Shown piece after piece: positions 52,621-61,770 of a stretch of 64,000 nt of DNA. This DNA is from Martinezella tropici (GTDB lineage Bacteria; Pseudomonadota; Alphaproteobacteria; Rhizobiales; Rhizobiaceae), in NCBI GenBank assembly GCA_000799755.1, contig JUHI01000022.1:48713-112712 (forward strand). Reading direction: 5' to 3'. Each line of letters opens with the position of its first letter. Position 1 is the stretch's first letter. Below the pieces are notes generated by a model. It worked only from the letters and a program-made list of their open reading frames with translations. It made no database searches and was not told the origin of the DNA. A program made the position numbers and the translations under genes.

Positions 52621-52746
52621 ATGTGGGATTGGTTCCCTTTAGTCTTCTTTCCGCTCAAGGTTCTCGTGTTAGGCACGGGCATGTTCTTCGCCATCAAGTG
52701 GCATCGAGATCAAGAGAAGAAGAAAAACGAAACCAGCGGACCGTAA
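52621..52746 (+). CDS. Short single-helix membrane protein (41 aa)
   Basis: The ATG at 52621 has GGAAG eight bases upstream and gives a 41-residue product. An aromatic N-terminus (MWDWFPLVFFPLK) leads into one helix (VLVLGTGMFFAIKW) and a charged tail (HRDQEKKKNE). The frame is open back to 52441, but that part has no ribosome site and odd composition. The protein looks like a small inner-membrane peptide. The family is unknown to me. The 438 bp before it (52183-52620) hold no other feature. Confidence 0.55.
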   Translation: MWDWFPLVFFPLKVLVLGTGMFFAIKWHRDQEKKKNETSGP

Positions 52747-52865
52747 ACAGCTGCCGAATACGCCCTTGACGCCTCGGATTAAGTGTTTGGTCCCGGGTTT
52801 TGGTGGTGCATTGTTTTCGCGCAATTCCAGACGGAAAGCCGCTGCGCACTTCTCACGGAATTGCT

Positions 52866-53459
52866 CTAAAGCCGCGCGATCCAGTCGTGATCCGGGTGCA
52901 GCTTTTCCAGCCATCTGCGTAAGTCATCTCTTTCCGAAGCGGCAAGCCTGGGTAAGGCGAGATCGAAATCCTTCTCATCCTTGTCGCGCCGGTGCTTGGC
53001 CTTGAAAAGCAGGATCGCGGCCGGAGCAAGAAAGGGAAGACCGTCACTGGTCTTGCGGATCATAGCACTGCGGGGCATCGTCAATGAAAGGTCGCGCTTA
53101 TAGACCCAGGTCGCAGGCGTGCCGCGTTCGGGCATCATGTCGACGCGCCAGCGCCCCTCCACCGGGTCGGCGCCCCAAAGCTGCGCAACATGCGCTGCCG
53201 GCGGCACCGATGACGGAAGATAATCGATCTGGCCATCGACAACCGTGAAGAATGTGAGCTTCCCGAGCAGTGAGCGGGCACGCTCGATATCTTCACGAAG
53301 CACGGCAAATTCCAAATCCTCATGATCACGCGTCTGCCGCCCATGCCACAGGTCCAGCGCCCAGCCGCCGACGACATACCAGTGAATATCCGTGCCAAGC
53401 CGTTTCATCAGCTCGGCCGGATGCCACGCATTCCAGGCTTCTTGGGGCAAGGGTCTCAT
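52866..53459 (-). CDS. ANT(2'')-like nucleotidyltransferase-fold protein
   Basis: This 197-residue protein has the nucleotidyltransferase motif IHWYVVGGWALDLWHGRQTR followed by DHEDLEF (residues about 26-52). This is the layout of the aminoglycoside-2''-adenylyltransferase/LinA-type family. Such domains transfer AMP to antibiotics, but many chromosomal members have unknown substrates and may not confer resistance. It is a lone gene with no mobile element nearby, so it is probably resident rather than acquired. Confidence 0.75.
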   Translation of the reverse strand: MRPLPQEAWNAWHPAELMKRLGTDIHWYVVGGWALDLWHGRQTRDHEDLEFAVLREDIERARSLLGKLTFFTVVDGQIDYLPSSVPPAAHVAQLWGADPVEGRWRVDMMPERGTPATWVYKRDLSLTMPRSAMIRKTSDGLPFLAPAAILLFKAKHRRDKDEKDFDLALPRLAASERDDLRRWLEKLHPDHDWIARL

Positions 53460-53598
53460 GGGATCGGATGCCTATCGGATGATATTTCCTTTCCCATAGA
53501 CCTTTGGCCGCCTCGAAGAAACTGCCTCTCTCGCAGATAGACTTAAGACATGCGACGCGACATGCCGAAGGCACGTCCGCAAGTGTCGAGGCGGTCGG

Positions 53599-54231
53599 TT
53601 AGCGGGGACGCCGGAGCGCTCGCACTTTTCCGCTGCCGCCACCACCGGCATAGAAGCGGTCCTTACCATCGGATTCGAGGCCGGAGACACCAGCACCCTC
53701 GGGCATTTCGAGCCGCTCCAAAACTTCGCCGGTCACCGGATCGACGCGCCTTACATCGCTTTCGTCACCCTCCCAGGTGCCGTGCCATAGCTCGCCATCG
53801 ACCCATGTCACGCCGGTGACGATACGATTGGATTCGATGGTGCGCCTGATGCCGCCGGTCTCGGGATCTATTTCGTAGATCCTGCGGCCCCGATGCTGCC
53901 CGACCCACAGGCTGCCATCGCTCCAGGCAAGACCGGAATCGCCGCCATTGCCCGGTGCGGGAATGGTCGCGACGATCTTGCCCGTCTGAGGGTCGACCTT
54001 GTGAATCTTGTCTTCGGCGATCTGATAGAGATAGCGGCCGTCAAAAGCCGTGCCGGCATGAGAGGCGATGTCGATCGTGCGCACTTGCTCGCCGCTTTCC
54101 GGGTTCAGGGCATGCAGCTTTTCGCCGGAGGCGAACCAGACGTGCTGCCCGTCGAAGGTGACGCCGTTTACGCGCGGCGCGTTGTCGAAGGGACCGTATT
54201 CGCGAATGATTTCCGCTTGGGACCTTTTCAT
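53599..54231 (-). CDS. Small beta-propeller-like repeat protein
   Basis: This 210-residue protein is built of repeats such as VWFASGEKLHALNPESGEQV, KIHKVDPQTGKIV and RIYEIDPETGGIR. These are typical of NHL/Vgb or glutaminyl-cyclotransferase-like propellers. It has no signal peptide. Five or so repeats is short for a closed propeller. It lies 48 bp after the wHTH regulator on the same strand, so they may be co-transcribed. The function is unknown. Confidence 0.65.
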   Translation of the reverse strand: MKRSQAEIIREYGPFDNAPRVNGVTFDGQHVWFASGEKLHALNPESGEQVRTIDIASHAGTAFDGRYLYQIAEDKIHKVDPQTGKIVATIPAPGNGGDSGLAWSDGSLWVGQHRGRRIYEIDPETGGIRRTIESNRIVTGVTWVDGELWHGTWEGDESDVRRVDPVTGEVLERLEMPEGAGVSGLESDGKDRFYAGGGGSGKVRALRRPR

Positions 54232-54279
54232 GCTTCCATCCTCCAGTCGGGATCGGTTTGTTGTCGATGATGCGGGAGC

Positions 54280-55500
54280 CTAGTCGCTCGGCAGTGGGCC
54301 CGGGAGTAACAATGTTGTCGGGAAGCCGACGACTGGCGGCATCATCCAACGGCGCGCTCGGCCGTTGCCAACGCTCTGTACGACGCCTTCTGCCGCAAGC
54401 GCCTCAAGAGCACGCTGCACCGTGCGCGGACTTGTCGCGAGCGCAATCGACAATGCCGAACTCGACCAGGCTTCTCCATCCGAAAGAAGGGCAAGCAGCG
54501 AGGCGTTCTCGATCTCGACGGGTGGCGCAAGAACAACCACGTCGCGCTTTCCGCGCGAGATCAGAGCGAAGCCGTGCTGTGTCGCGCTGATCTCGGCAAG
54601 CGGCTCCAGGGCGGCGCGGAGCCTCCCGATTTCGACTCTTAATCGTGCCCTGTGAGATTCATCGGCGTGGCGGGCGCGAAATGCCCGAGAGAGCAATAGT
54701 GCGCGCGGCGCATCGGCTGGCGCCGCCTCTGCAAGCACGCGTGCCAGGGCAAAAAGTACGGGCCGGCTCGCAAGCGATATGATGTCTGCGCCGCTGCGCA
54801 CGACGTTTCGACAGGCGTCCATGACCAGAACATCCGACGTCAGAAGCGTCTCGACCTCGTCGAGCGACACCAGCCTCTCGCTCCCTTGCGCGAGCAGACG
54901 GGCGGCCGGTTCATGCAGAATGCGCGTGGCATCGCTCACCTCGATTGCAAGAGCGGGGATGCCCGACTTGAGAGCTGCTTCTGTGGCTCGCGCGAAGGCG
55001 GCACGGGCCGGTTCGATACGAAGGCGGCGAATGGCGATGCCGGCGACTGCCAGTTCATGGCTTGCCCTTGCGGCGGGCGGCAGCGGCGATGGATCGAGTT
55101 TCGTCGACAGCCGCTCCGCTTCGTCCAGATGGCCGATCAGCAGCAGCCGGCGTATCTGCAGATTGCGGGCATGGGCGGCGTTGATGCGATCGCCATGTTT
55201 CTCGAGAACGGCCCGCGCCGTCTCCAGTGCCTTTTCCGGCCAGCCGAGATCTCGCGAGACAAGGGCGATCTCAGCTTCGGCCACCACGCAACGAGCGCGG
55301 GCGACAGCCTCGCGCGGACCGAAGGCACGCGCCGCGCTCTTCAAAAGCGTCTTTGCACGGACGAGATCGCCGAGCTGTGCCATGGCGATGCCGCGCAGCG
55401 CCAGCGCCGGCCCGTCGTCGCGCAGTGCCACGCGCTTCAGCGCGCCCAACGCATCGCCAGCAGCAAGCGCCTGAGCCGCCGCAACGATCAGCGAGTCCAT
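54280..55500 (-). CDS. wHTH regulator with TPR-like N-terminus
   Basis: This protein is 406 residues from ATG 55500; the frame continues upstream without protein-like sequence. The first ~270 residues are Ala/Leu-rich helical repeats resembling TPRs. The C-terminus carries a winged HTH (SSSALSIALATSPRTVQRAL, near residue 360). It is divergent from the DUF899 gene and upstream of the propeller gene. It is likely to control one or both. I know no named relative. Confidence 0.7.
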   Translation of the reverse strand: MDSLIVAAAQALAAGDALGALKRVALRDDGPALALRGIAMAQLGDLVRAKTLLKSAARAFGPREAVARARCVVAEAEIALVSRDLGWPEKALETARAVLEKHGDRINAAHARNLQIRRLLLIGHLDEAERLSTKLDPSPLPPAARASHELAVAGIAIRRLRIEPARAAFARATEAALKSGIPALAIEVSDATRILHEPAARLLAQGSERLVSLDEVETLLTSDVLVMDACRNVVRSGADIISLASRPVLFALARVLAEAAPADAPRALLLSRAFRARHADESHRARLRVEIGRLRAALEPLAEISATQHGFALISRGKRDVVVLAPPVEIENASLLALLSDGEAWSSSALSIALATSPRTVQRALEALAAEGVVQSVGNGRARRWMMPPVVGFPTTLLLPGPLPSD

Positions 55501-55621
55501 CGAAATCCCGTCACACTTGTAACTCCCACCCGTTGGGCCTCCAGCCGTAAGGTATCGCATATCGGCCGGCAAGATACAGCGCCGACAGGACAAACCTCAC
55601 AAAGGCAAGAGGAGACGAACC

Positions 55622-56419
55622 ATGACGATGCATAAGACAGGAACGCGCAAGGAATGGCTTTCGGCACGACTATCCCTGCTGGAACAGGAAAAGGAGCTGA
55701 CCCGGCGCAGCGACGAGATTGCCGCCCGCCGCCAGGAATTGCCCTGGGTGAAGGTGGAGAAGGATTATCGCCTTGAGACCGAGAGGGGCGAGGTTCCGCT
55801 CTCGGCCCTTTTCAAGGGTCGCTCGCAGCTTCTCGTCTATCATTTCATGTTCGGACCGGATTACACGGCCGGCTGCCCGTCCTGCTCCTCGATCGCCGAC
55901 GGCTTCGACGGCATCGCCGTGCATCTTGAAAATCACGATGTCGCCTTCTCGGCTATTTCCCGCGCACCACTCGCAAAGCTGCAGGAGTTTAAGCGGCGGA
56001 TGGGCTGGACCTTCGATTGGGCTTCTTCTGCCAACAGCGATTTCAACCATGATTTCAATGTCTGGTTCACGCCTGAGGAACAACGCGGCGGCGGCATCGA
56101 ATACAACTATCGCCGCGAACCGCCGATGCCCGACGCTCAGGCGGGCAAGACGATGCAGCAATGGGAACTGCGTGGCAGCGAAGGCCCGGTCGCACAGATC
56201 GCCTCGATGACGGGAACGGATATCGCGACCTATACGCGCGACCGGCCGGGCGTCAGCGCCTTCGCCATCCAGAACGGCGATATCTACCACACCTATTCGT
56301 CCTATGCCCGCGGCCTCGACGGTCTCTGGGGCATGTATCAGTGGCTCGACCGCGCGCCGCTCGGCCGCAACGAGACCGGCGTCTGGTGGAAGCATCACGA
56401 TCGGTATGGAGCAAACTGA
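55622..56419 (+). CDS. DUF899 thioredoxin-like protein
   Basis: This 265-residue DUF899 protein has a predicted thioredoxin-like fold with the CPSC pair in FGPDYTAGCPSCSSIADGF (near residue 85). WLSARLSLLEQEKELTRRSD at the N-terminus and the WWKHHDRYG end are typical. Activity is not established. The CxxC suggests redox function. It starts with an AGGAGAC ribosome site and overlaps the next gene by one base. Confidence 0.83.
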   Translation: MTMHKTGTRKEWLSARLSLLEQEKELTRRSDEIAARRQELPWVKVEKDYRLETERGEVPLSALFKGRSQLLVYHFMFGPDYTAGCPSCSSIADGFDGIAVHLENHDVAFSAISRAPLAKLQEFKRRMGWTFDWASSANSDFNHDFNVWFTPEEQRGGGIEYNYRREPPMPDAQAGKTMQQWELRGSEGPVAQIASMTGTDIATYTRDRPGVSAFAIQNGDIYHTYSSYARGLDGLWGMYQWLDRAPLGRNETGVWWKHHDRYGAN

Positions 56420-56703
56420 TGTCTAGCTCATCCGAAAACAATGAAAGGGTCGGCGGCTATGCCGCCGTCCCTGCTCTACCCGCCAACGCCAGCCGGTGGC
56501 TGGCATTGGCGGCAGCGCCAAGCTTCGCCTTTATGACTGCCCTATCGGCCTATGGCGCAGGCGGCGACATGATCTGCTCGGCGCAGGACAGTCCGATGCT
56601 CAGCGGGATGGTGCCGATGTATCTGCTCATGAGCCTCTTTCATTGCGGCCCGTGGTTAAGGCTGCTCACAAGAGAAGGGCATGACGCTCGCGTGTCGGAC
56701 TAA
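56419..56703 (+). CDS. Small membrane protein coupled to DUF899
   Basis: This protein is 94 residues from ATG 56419, whose A is shared with the DUF899 stop (TGATG). Two hydrophobic segments are visible (WLALAAAPSFAFMTALSAYG and MLSGMVPMYLLMSLFHCGPW). The second carries a Cys. The family is not recognised. Its one-base overlap points to a partner role for the DUF899 protein. Confidence 0.65.
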   Translation: MSSSSENNERVGGYAAVPALPANASRWLALAAAPSFAFMTALSAYGAGGDMICSAQDSPMLSGMVPMYLLMSLFHCGPWLRLLTREGHDARVSD

Positions 56704-56715
56704 GTCGCCGAGACG

Positions 56716-57528
56716 CTAGGCTAGATTCTTCAGATAGAGCGAGAGCAACTGCGTCTGAGAGGAAATGCCGAGCTTGCGGTAGACATTGCGACGGTGAACC
56801 TTCACCGTACCGGTTGAAATATTGAGCTTCAACCCGATGGATTCCGACGAGTGTCCCTGCAAGACGAGATCAACGATCGCAGTCTCTCGGCTCGTCAGAT
56901 TGAGGTCCCGCCAGACGGCTTCGGCTGGTGGGACGGTTTCGTTCTCGCCCTTTCTGCGCCGGCTTCTGCTGCCGGCGGCCAACTGCGCATCGAAGCGCGA
57001 GGCGAGGCCCGACCAATAATGCCTGACCATGCTTGCGACGAGCGGCTCGACCTTCTTCAGCGTCATGAATTCCGCGGGCGGGAAAACACCGGTCTTCTCA
57101 CGCCGCATCAATGACAGGACGATGGTGATGTCCTCGTCGGCATTGACGAAGAAGCCGATTTCCTCCGCAAGCCCCGTCTGCACATAATAGGTCCGGTAAT
57201 ATTCGCTGGAGAAGAAGCGATCCGGCGCCAGCTCGCGCATCCTGAGCACGCCTTCCCGGCGGCCGCGGGCCGTGTGGTAGAATGGATCCAGCAGATAGGG
57301 GCCGGCCTGGTAGAGCGTGACGAAGACGACATGCTCCTCGCGGTCGAAAGTGCTGTAGAGATCGATCGGCCGTTCCTTGCCGCGATAGGCGAAAACGACG
57401 ACGTAATCGAACCGCACCAGCGCCGCCATCATCTGGCGGAACGTCTCCCCGAACTCGGCATCCGCCATCGTCGATCGGCCGATCGTGGCGTTGAAGGCGG
57501 TAAACAGTCCTTCAAGGTCGGTGCTCAT
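56716..57528 (-). CDS. LuxR-family regulator
   Basis: This regulator is 270 residues from ATG 57528. An N-terminal sensing region without a clear autoinducer motif set is followed by a C-terminal LuxR HTH (LTSRETAIVDLVLQGHSSES, then ISTGTVKVHRRNVYRKLGIS). It is divergent from the second polyamine-type ABC operon, its probable target. Related LuxR proteins beside amino acid or polyamine transport genes are usually not quorum regulators. Confidence 0.82.
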   Translation of the reverse strand: MSTDLEGLFTAFNATIGRSTMADAEFGETFRQMMAALVRFDYVVVFAYRGKERPIDLYSTFDREEHVVFVTLYQAGPYLLDPFYHTARGRREGVLRMRELAPDRFFSSEYYRTYYVQTGLAEEIGFFVNADEDITIVLSLMRREKTGVFPPAEFMTLKKVEPLVASMVRHYWSGLASRFDAQLAAGSRSRRRKGENETVPPAEAVWRDLNLTSRETAIVDLVLQGHSSESIGLKLNISTGTVKVHRRNVYRKLGISSQTQLLSLYLKNLA

Positions 57529-57606
57529 ATGACGGGTCCCCTTTGCCGCCCTGCACAGTTCAGCGCAGCCCCTATATACACCTTCCACGAACCTCTTTGC
57601 GCGAAA

Positions 57607-57624
57607 ATACCTCTTTCGGGGTAT
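57607..57624. promoter_or_regulatory. Imperfect dyad, candidate LuxR operator
   Basis: ATACC-TCTTTCGG-GGTAT has 5-bp perfect arms over 18 bp in the divergent LuxR/potA region. It is next to a second GGTATATACC-like sequence. This is weak evidence, based on size and position. Confidence 0.35.
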
Positions 57625-57715
57625 ATACCTCGCAGGAAGCCCGGGCTTACTCTTTCTTTAACGACGGTGGCAATAAGGCAGATCAAAGACTGCCGACCAA
57701 CCGCAGGGAACAGAC

Positions 57716-58807
57716 GTGGCATCCGCTTCAACGAACGATATCGAATTCCGTTCGGTCACGAAGAACTATGGCGCCGTGACCGCCGTAACGGACATCAATC
57801 TCAATGTGCCCAAGGGCGCGTTCCTGGCGCTTCTCGGGCCTTCCGGCTGCGGCAAGACGACGTGCCTGCGCATGATCGGCGGCTTCGAACAGCCGAGCGA
57901 AGGAACCGTTTTGATCGACGGGCGCGAGATGAACGGCGTGCCAGCCTACCGGCGCCCGGTCAACATGGTCTTTCAGCACTATGCGCTGTTTCCGCATTTC
58001 AACGTCGCACAGAATGTCGCCTATGGGCTGAAGCAGATGCGGCCGAAAGTCGGCGCTGCCGAAATCGACCGGCGCGTCGCCGAAGCGCTGGAGATGGTTC
58101 GCCTCGGCGGCTTCGCCAAGCGGCGCATCCATGAAATGTCGGGCGGACAGCAGCAGCGCGTCGCGTTGGCGCGCGCCATCGTCAACCGCCCCTCCGTGCT
58201 CCTGCTGGACGAGCCGCTCGCCGCCCTCGACAAGAAGCTGCGCTCGGCCATGCAGATCGAGCTTCAGACGCTGCAACGCGAACTCGGCATTACCTTCGTT
58301 CTCGTCACTCACGATCAGGAAGAGGCGCTGTCGATGGCCGATATCGTCTGCGTGATGAGCGCCGGTCGCATCCGCCAGCTCGGCACGCCTCAGGAGGTTT
58401 ATGACCGTCCCGCCGATCTTTTCGTCGCCGATTTTGTCGGCAAGACGAACCGCATAGAAGCGACGATGGAGGCTGACGGCGAAACGCTTCGTCTTGCAGA
58501 CGGCTCCGCGCTTTCGGCGGGCAAACGGCTTGCGCCGGGAGCGGCCATCGCCGCTCTCCGCCCGGAGGCGATCCATCTGAGCCGCGACATGGCCGCATCA
58601 GGCATGTCCTTCAAGGGCACGGTGACCCACCGCATCTTCCTGGGCTCCTCGGCCGAATATGCGGTGACCGTTCCGGGGCTGGGCGATTTCCTGATCACCT
58701 CGGATCGACGCAGCATGAACGAGAGCGATCTCGTGGGTCCCGGCGAGGAAGTCTTCCTCGGTTTCGATCCCAAGACCTTACATGTCTTTCCAGCATCGAA
58801 TGCATAA
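57716..58807 (+). CDS. ABC importer ATPase, PotA type (second system)
   Basis: This ATPase is 363 residues from GTG 57716. Walker A is GPSGCGKTT, the signature is MSGGQQQR and Walker B is VLLLDEPLAALD. The TOBE domain is at about 285-360. It is first in a four-gene polyamine-type importer operon that ends with an SDR gene. The system is separate from, and has a different gene order to, the one at 6232-10294. Confidence 0.9.
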   Translation: MASASTNDIEFRSVTKNYGAVTAVTDINLNVPKGAFLALLGPSGCGKTTCLRMIGGFEQPSEGTVLIDGREMNGVPAYRRPVNMVFQHYALFPHFNVAQNVAYGLKQMRPKVGAAEIDRRVAEALEMVRLGGFAKRRIHEMSGGQQQRVALARAIVNRPSVLLLDEPLAALDKKLRSAMQIELQTLQRELGITFVLVTHDQEEALSMADIVCVMSAGRIRQLGTPQEVYDRPADLFVADFVGKTNRIEATMEADGETLRLADGSALSAGKRLAPGAAIAALRPEAIHLSRDMAASGMSFKGTVTHRIFLGSSAEYAVTVPGLGDFLITSDRRSMNESDLVGPGEEVFLGFDPKTLHVFPASNA

Positions 58808-58829
58808 GCCAAAACAAGGGAACAGCATC

Positions 58830-59993
58830 ATGAGCAAGGATTACAAGGACAATCTCCCCATCTCGGCCGAAGGCTTCATGGACGAATTCATGCGCCTGAA
58901 GCGCGGCTCCGTCAGCCGTCGTCACTTCCTGAACATCACTGGCCTCGGCCTTGCGACCGCGGTACTCTCGCGTTTCCCCGGCGCGCTCTCGACGCCCGCC
59001 TATGCCGCCGGCGAACTCGGCACGCAGATGTCGATCGCCACCTGGCCGAACTATCACGACCCCGCGACCTTCGAGAACTTCAAGGCCGCGACCGGCGTCG
59101 CCGTCGAGGTCAACGTCTTCGGCTCGAACGAGGAAATGCTGGCAAAGCTCCAGGCCGGGGCCTCCGGCTGGTCGCTCTTCGTGCCGACCAATTACACGAT
59201 CTCGACCTATCACAAGCTCGGCCTCATCGAGGAACTGGATCTTTCCAAGGTTCCGAACTTCAGCCAGACAACGGAAAGCCCACGCTTCACCAAGGAAGGG
59301 CAGATCGACGGCAAGACCTATGCCGTGCCGAAAAACTGGGGCACGACCGGCTTTTCCGTGAACACCAAGAAGATCAAGAAGACGCTTACAAGTTGGAAGG
59401 ATTTCTTCGAAATCGCCCAAACCGATGCCGATGGCCGCGCCATGGTGCATGATTACCAGCTGACCACCATCGGCAGCGCGCTCGTTTCCCTCGGCTACGA
59501 CTTCAACTCGATCAAACCCGAAGAGCTTGCCAAAGCCGAGGAGCTGCTGATCAAGGTCAAGCCGCATCTCTTCGCCATCAACTCCGACTACCAGCCCTCG
59601 ATGCGTTCGACGGACGCGTGGCTGACGATGTGCTGGACCAATGACGGCGCGCAGCTTAACCGTGACATGCCCGAGCTTGCCTATGTGCTTGGCAAGGACG
59701 GCGGCGAGATTTGGACCGACTACTACGCCATTCCGAAGGATGCGCCGAACAAGGCCGCCGGCTATGCGCTTCTCAACTATCTCATGGACCCGAAGAACGC
59801 CGTGAAGGAGCACATCGCCAACGGCGCGCCGACCACTGACAGCCGCGTCATCGCGCTGCTGCCGAAGGATATCACCTCGAACAAGATCGTCTATCCGGAT
59901 GAGGCCGCCCTGACACCGCTCGAATTCGGTGCCGCCGTTACGCTCACCGACCCGAGCCGCGCCGAGCTGATGGCACGCTTCAAGTCGGCCTGA
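58830..59993 (+). CDS. PotD-type binding protein, Tat-exported (second system)
   Basis: This binding protein is 387 residues from ATG 58830 (AAGGG nine bases upstream). A long N-terminus leads to the twin-arginine signal SRRHFLNITGLGL (near residue 37) and cleavage near TPAYAAG. The body is a spermidine/putrescine-type binding domain (QMSIATWPNYHDPATFENF). It should feed the two permeases downstream. The ligand is unknown. Confidence 0.87.
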   Translation: MSKDYKDNLPISAEGFMDEFMRLKRGSVSRRHFLNITGLGLATAVLSRFPGALSTPAYAAGELGTQMSIATWPNYHDPATFENFKAATGVAVEVNVFGSNEEMLAKLQAGASGWSLFVPTNYTISTYHKLGLIEELDLSKVPNFSQTTESPRFTKEGQIDGKTYAVPKNWGTTGFSVNTKKIKKTLTSWKDFFEIAQTDADGRAMVHDYQLTTIGSALVSLGYDFNSIKPEELAKAEELLIKVKPHLFAINSDYQPSMRSTDAWLTMCWTNDGAQLNRDMPELAYVLGKDGGEIWTDYYAIPKDAPNKAAGYALLNYLMDPKNAVKEHIANGAPTTDSRVIALLPKDITSNKIVYPDEAALTPLEFGAAVTLTDPSRAELMARFKSA

Positions 59994-60078
59994 TCGCCCT
60001 CGCCCAACTCCGGCCTCTGCCGTCATGACGGCAAGGGGCCGGCCTCGCGCTTAGAACCGGCGGATAAAGAACTTTTCG

Positions 60079-60945
60079 ATGCCCCTTAACCCTGCCACCA
60101 AACGGCGCCTCGTCACCGCCGCCCTTGTCGGTCCGGCCAGTATCTGGCTGTTCGTCTTCCTGGTGCTGCCCTTCATCGCCATCATCGTCTTCGCCTTTGG
60201 CGAGCGTGCGCCGGAAGGCGGCTATCAGGCTGCCTTCACCTTCGCGCAATTCGCCAATCTCGGCTCGCGCTCGGCTGCGTTTATCAATACGCTAATCCTT
60301 GCGCCGATCGGCGCGGCTGCCTGCCTGCTCGTTGCCTATCCGGTCGCCTATTATCTGGCGATCAAGGCAAGTCCGCAGCGCCGCCTGCTGCTCGTTTCGC
60401 TTGTCGTCGTTCCGTTCTGGACCAGCCTGCTAGTGCGCACATATGCCTGGATGTACCTGCTCGGCGCGCGCGGTATTCCTCATCTGCTCGAGTTTTTCGG
60501 GATCGAGAACGTCAGGCTCATCAATACGCCGGGTGCTGTGCTGCTCGGTATCGTCTACGGCTATCTGCCGCTGATGATCATGCCGATCTATGTCAGCCTC
60601 GAAAAACTCGACCGCCGGCTGCTGGAGGCATCCGCCGACCTCGGCGCCAAGCCCATTTCGACATTCTTCGGCATTACGCTACCGCTATCCTTGCCCGGCG
60701 TCATGACCGGCGTGGCGCTGGTGACGATCCTCCTGCTTGGGGAGTATCTGATCCCGCAGCTGCTGGGCGGCGGCAAGGTGTTCTTCATCGGCAATGCGCT
60801 TGTCGATCTCTTCTTGCAATCACGCAACTGGCCGTTCGGATCGGCGATCGCCGTGACGCTCGTTGCCGTCGTCGTCATCGTGCTGCTGGTTGCGATGCGC
60901 ATCGCCTGGCGCGTTGCCGGCACCCGCCAGGTGGATCTCGTCTGA
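60079..60945 (+). CDS. ABC permease, PotB type (second system)
   Basis: This inner-membrane permease is 288 residues with an N-terminal helix (ASIWLFVFLVLPFIAIIVFAF) and the EAA loop (EASADLGAKPISTFFGITLP, near 190). Its stop shares a base with the next start (TGATG), so the two permeases are coupled. Confidence 0.88.
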   Translation: MPLNPATKRRLVTAALVGPASIWLFVFLVLPFIAIIVFAFGERAPEGGYQAAFTFAQFANLGSRSAAFINTLILAPIGAAACLLVAYPVAYYLAIKASPQRRLLLVSLVVVPFWTSLLVRTYAWMYLLGARGIPHLLEFFGIENVRLINTPGAVLLGIVYGYLPLMIMPIYVSLEKLDRRLLEASADLGAKPISTFFGITLPLSLPGVMTGVALVTILLLGEYLIPQLLGGGKVFFIGNALVDLFLQSRNWPFGSAIAVTLVAVVVIVLLVAMRIAWRVAGTRQVDLV

Positions 60946-61757
60946 TGCGCGCACTCGTTACTTTCGTCTATCTTTTCCTTTATACGCCGATTGCGCTCGT
61001 CGTGCTGTTCTCCTTCAATGCCGGGCGGAACGCGAGCGAGTTCACCGGCTTTTCGACGCAATGGTACGGGCGGGCGCTATCGAACACCTTCCTCATGGAA
61101 GCGCTGCAAAACAGCCTTATCATCGCCTTCACAAGCGCGGCGCTGGCCGCGATTTTTGGCACGATGGCGGCGATCGGCCTGGAACGGCTCAGTTCAGGCA
61201 TGCGAGCGGTCTTTGACGGGCTCTTTGCCGCTGCGATCGTCGTTCCGGGTGTCGTCATCGGGATTGCGACGCTGGTGGCGCTGGTCGAAGTCTTCGGCAT
61301 CATCAATCCGCTGATCGCGGCCGTCTGGCCCGGCGACCAGCCGCCGAAATTCGCGCTCGGCTACGGCTCGATCATCGCCGCGCACGGCCTGTTCACCATG
61401 GCCTTGGTGACAATGATCGTGAAAGCGCGCATTGCCAGTCTCGGCCGCGATATCGTCGAGGCCTCAAGCGATCTCTACGCGACGCCGCTGACCACCTTCC
61501 GGCAGATCGTGCTGCCGCAGATCATGCCGTCGATCCTCGCCGGCTTCCTGCTCGCCTTCACCTTCTCCTTCGACGATTTCATCATCGCCTTCTTCGTCGC
61601 GGGGTCGAATACGACGCTGCCGATCTACGTCTTCGCCTCGATCCGCCGCGGCGTCACGCCGGAGATCAATGCGATCGCGACCATGGTGCTGATCGCATCG
61701 CTCTGCCTCATTCTCATCGCGCGCTTCCTGATGCGCGAAAAGACAACGACAAACTGA
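60945..61757 (+). CDS. ABC permease, PotC type (second system)
   Basis: This permease is 270 residues, with the EAA loop EASSDLYATPLTTFRQIVLP near residue 170 and FSFDDFIIAFFVAG, a PotC hallmark, near 200. With the PotB-type partner it forms the channel. The SDR gene follows after only 13 bp, so it is in the same operon. Confidence 0.88.
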   Translation: MRALVTFVYLFLYTPIALVVLFSFNAGRNASEFTGFSTQWYGRALSNTFLMEALQNSLIIAFTSAALAAIFGTMAAIGLERLSSGMRAVFDGLFAAAIVVPGVVIGIATLVALVEVFGIINPLIAAVWPGDQPPKFALGYGSIIAAHGLFTMALVTMIVKARIASLGRDIVEASSDLYATPLTTFRQIVLPQIMPSILAGFLLAFTFSFDDFIIAFFVAGSNTTLPIYVFASIRRGVTPEINAIATMVLIASLCLILIARFLMREKTTTN

Positions 61758-61770
61758 CCAGGGAAAACAC

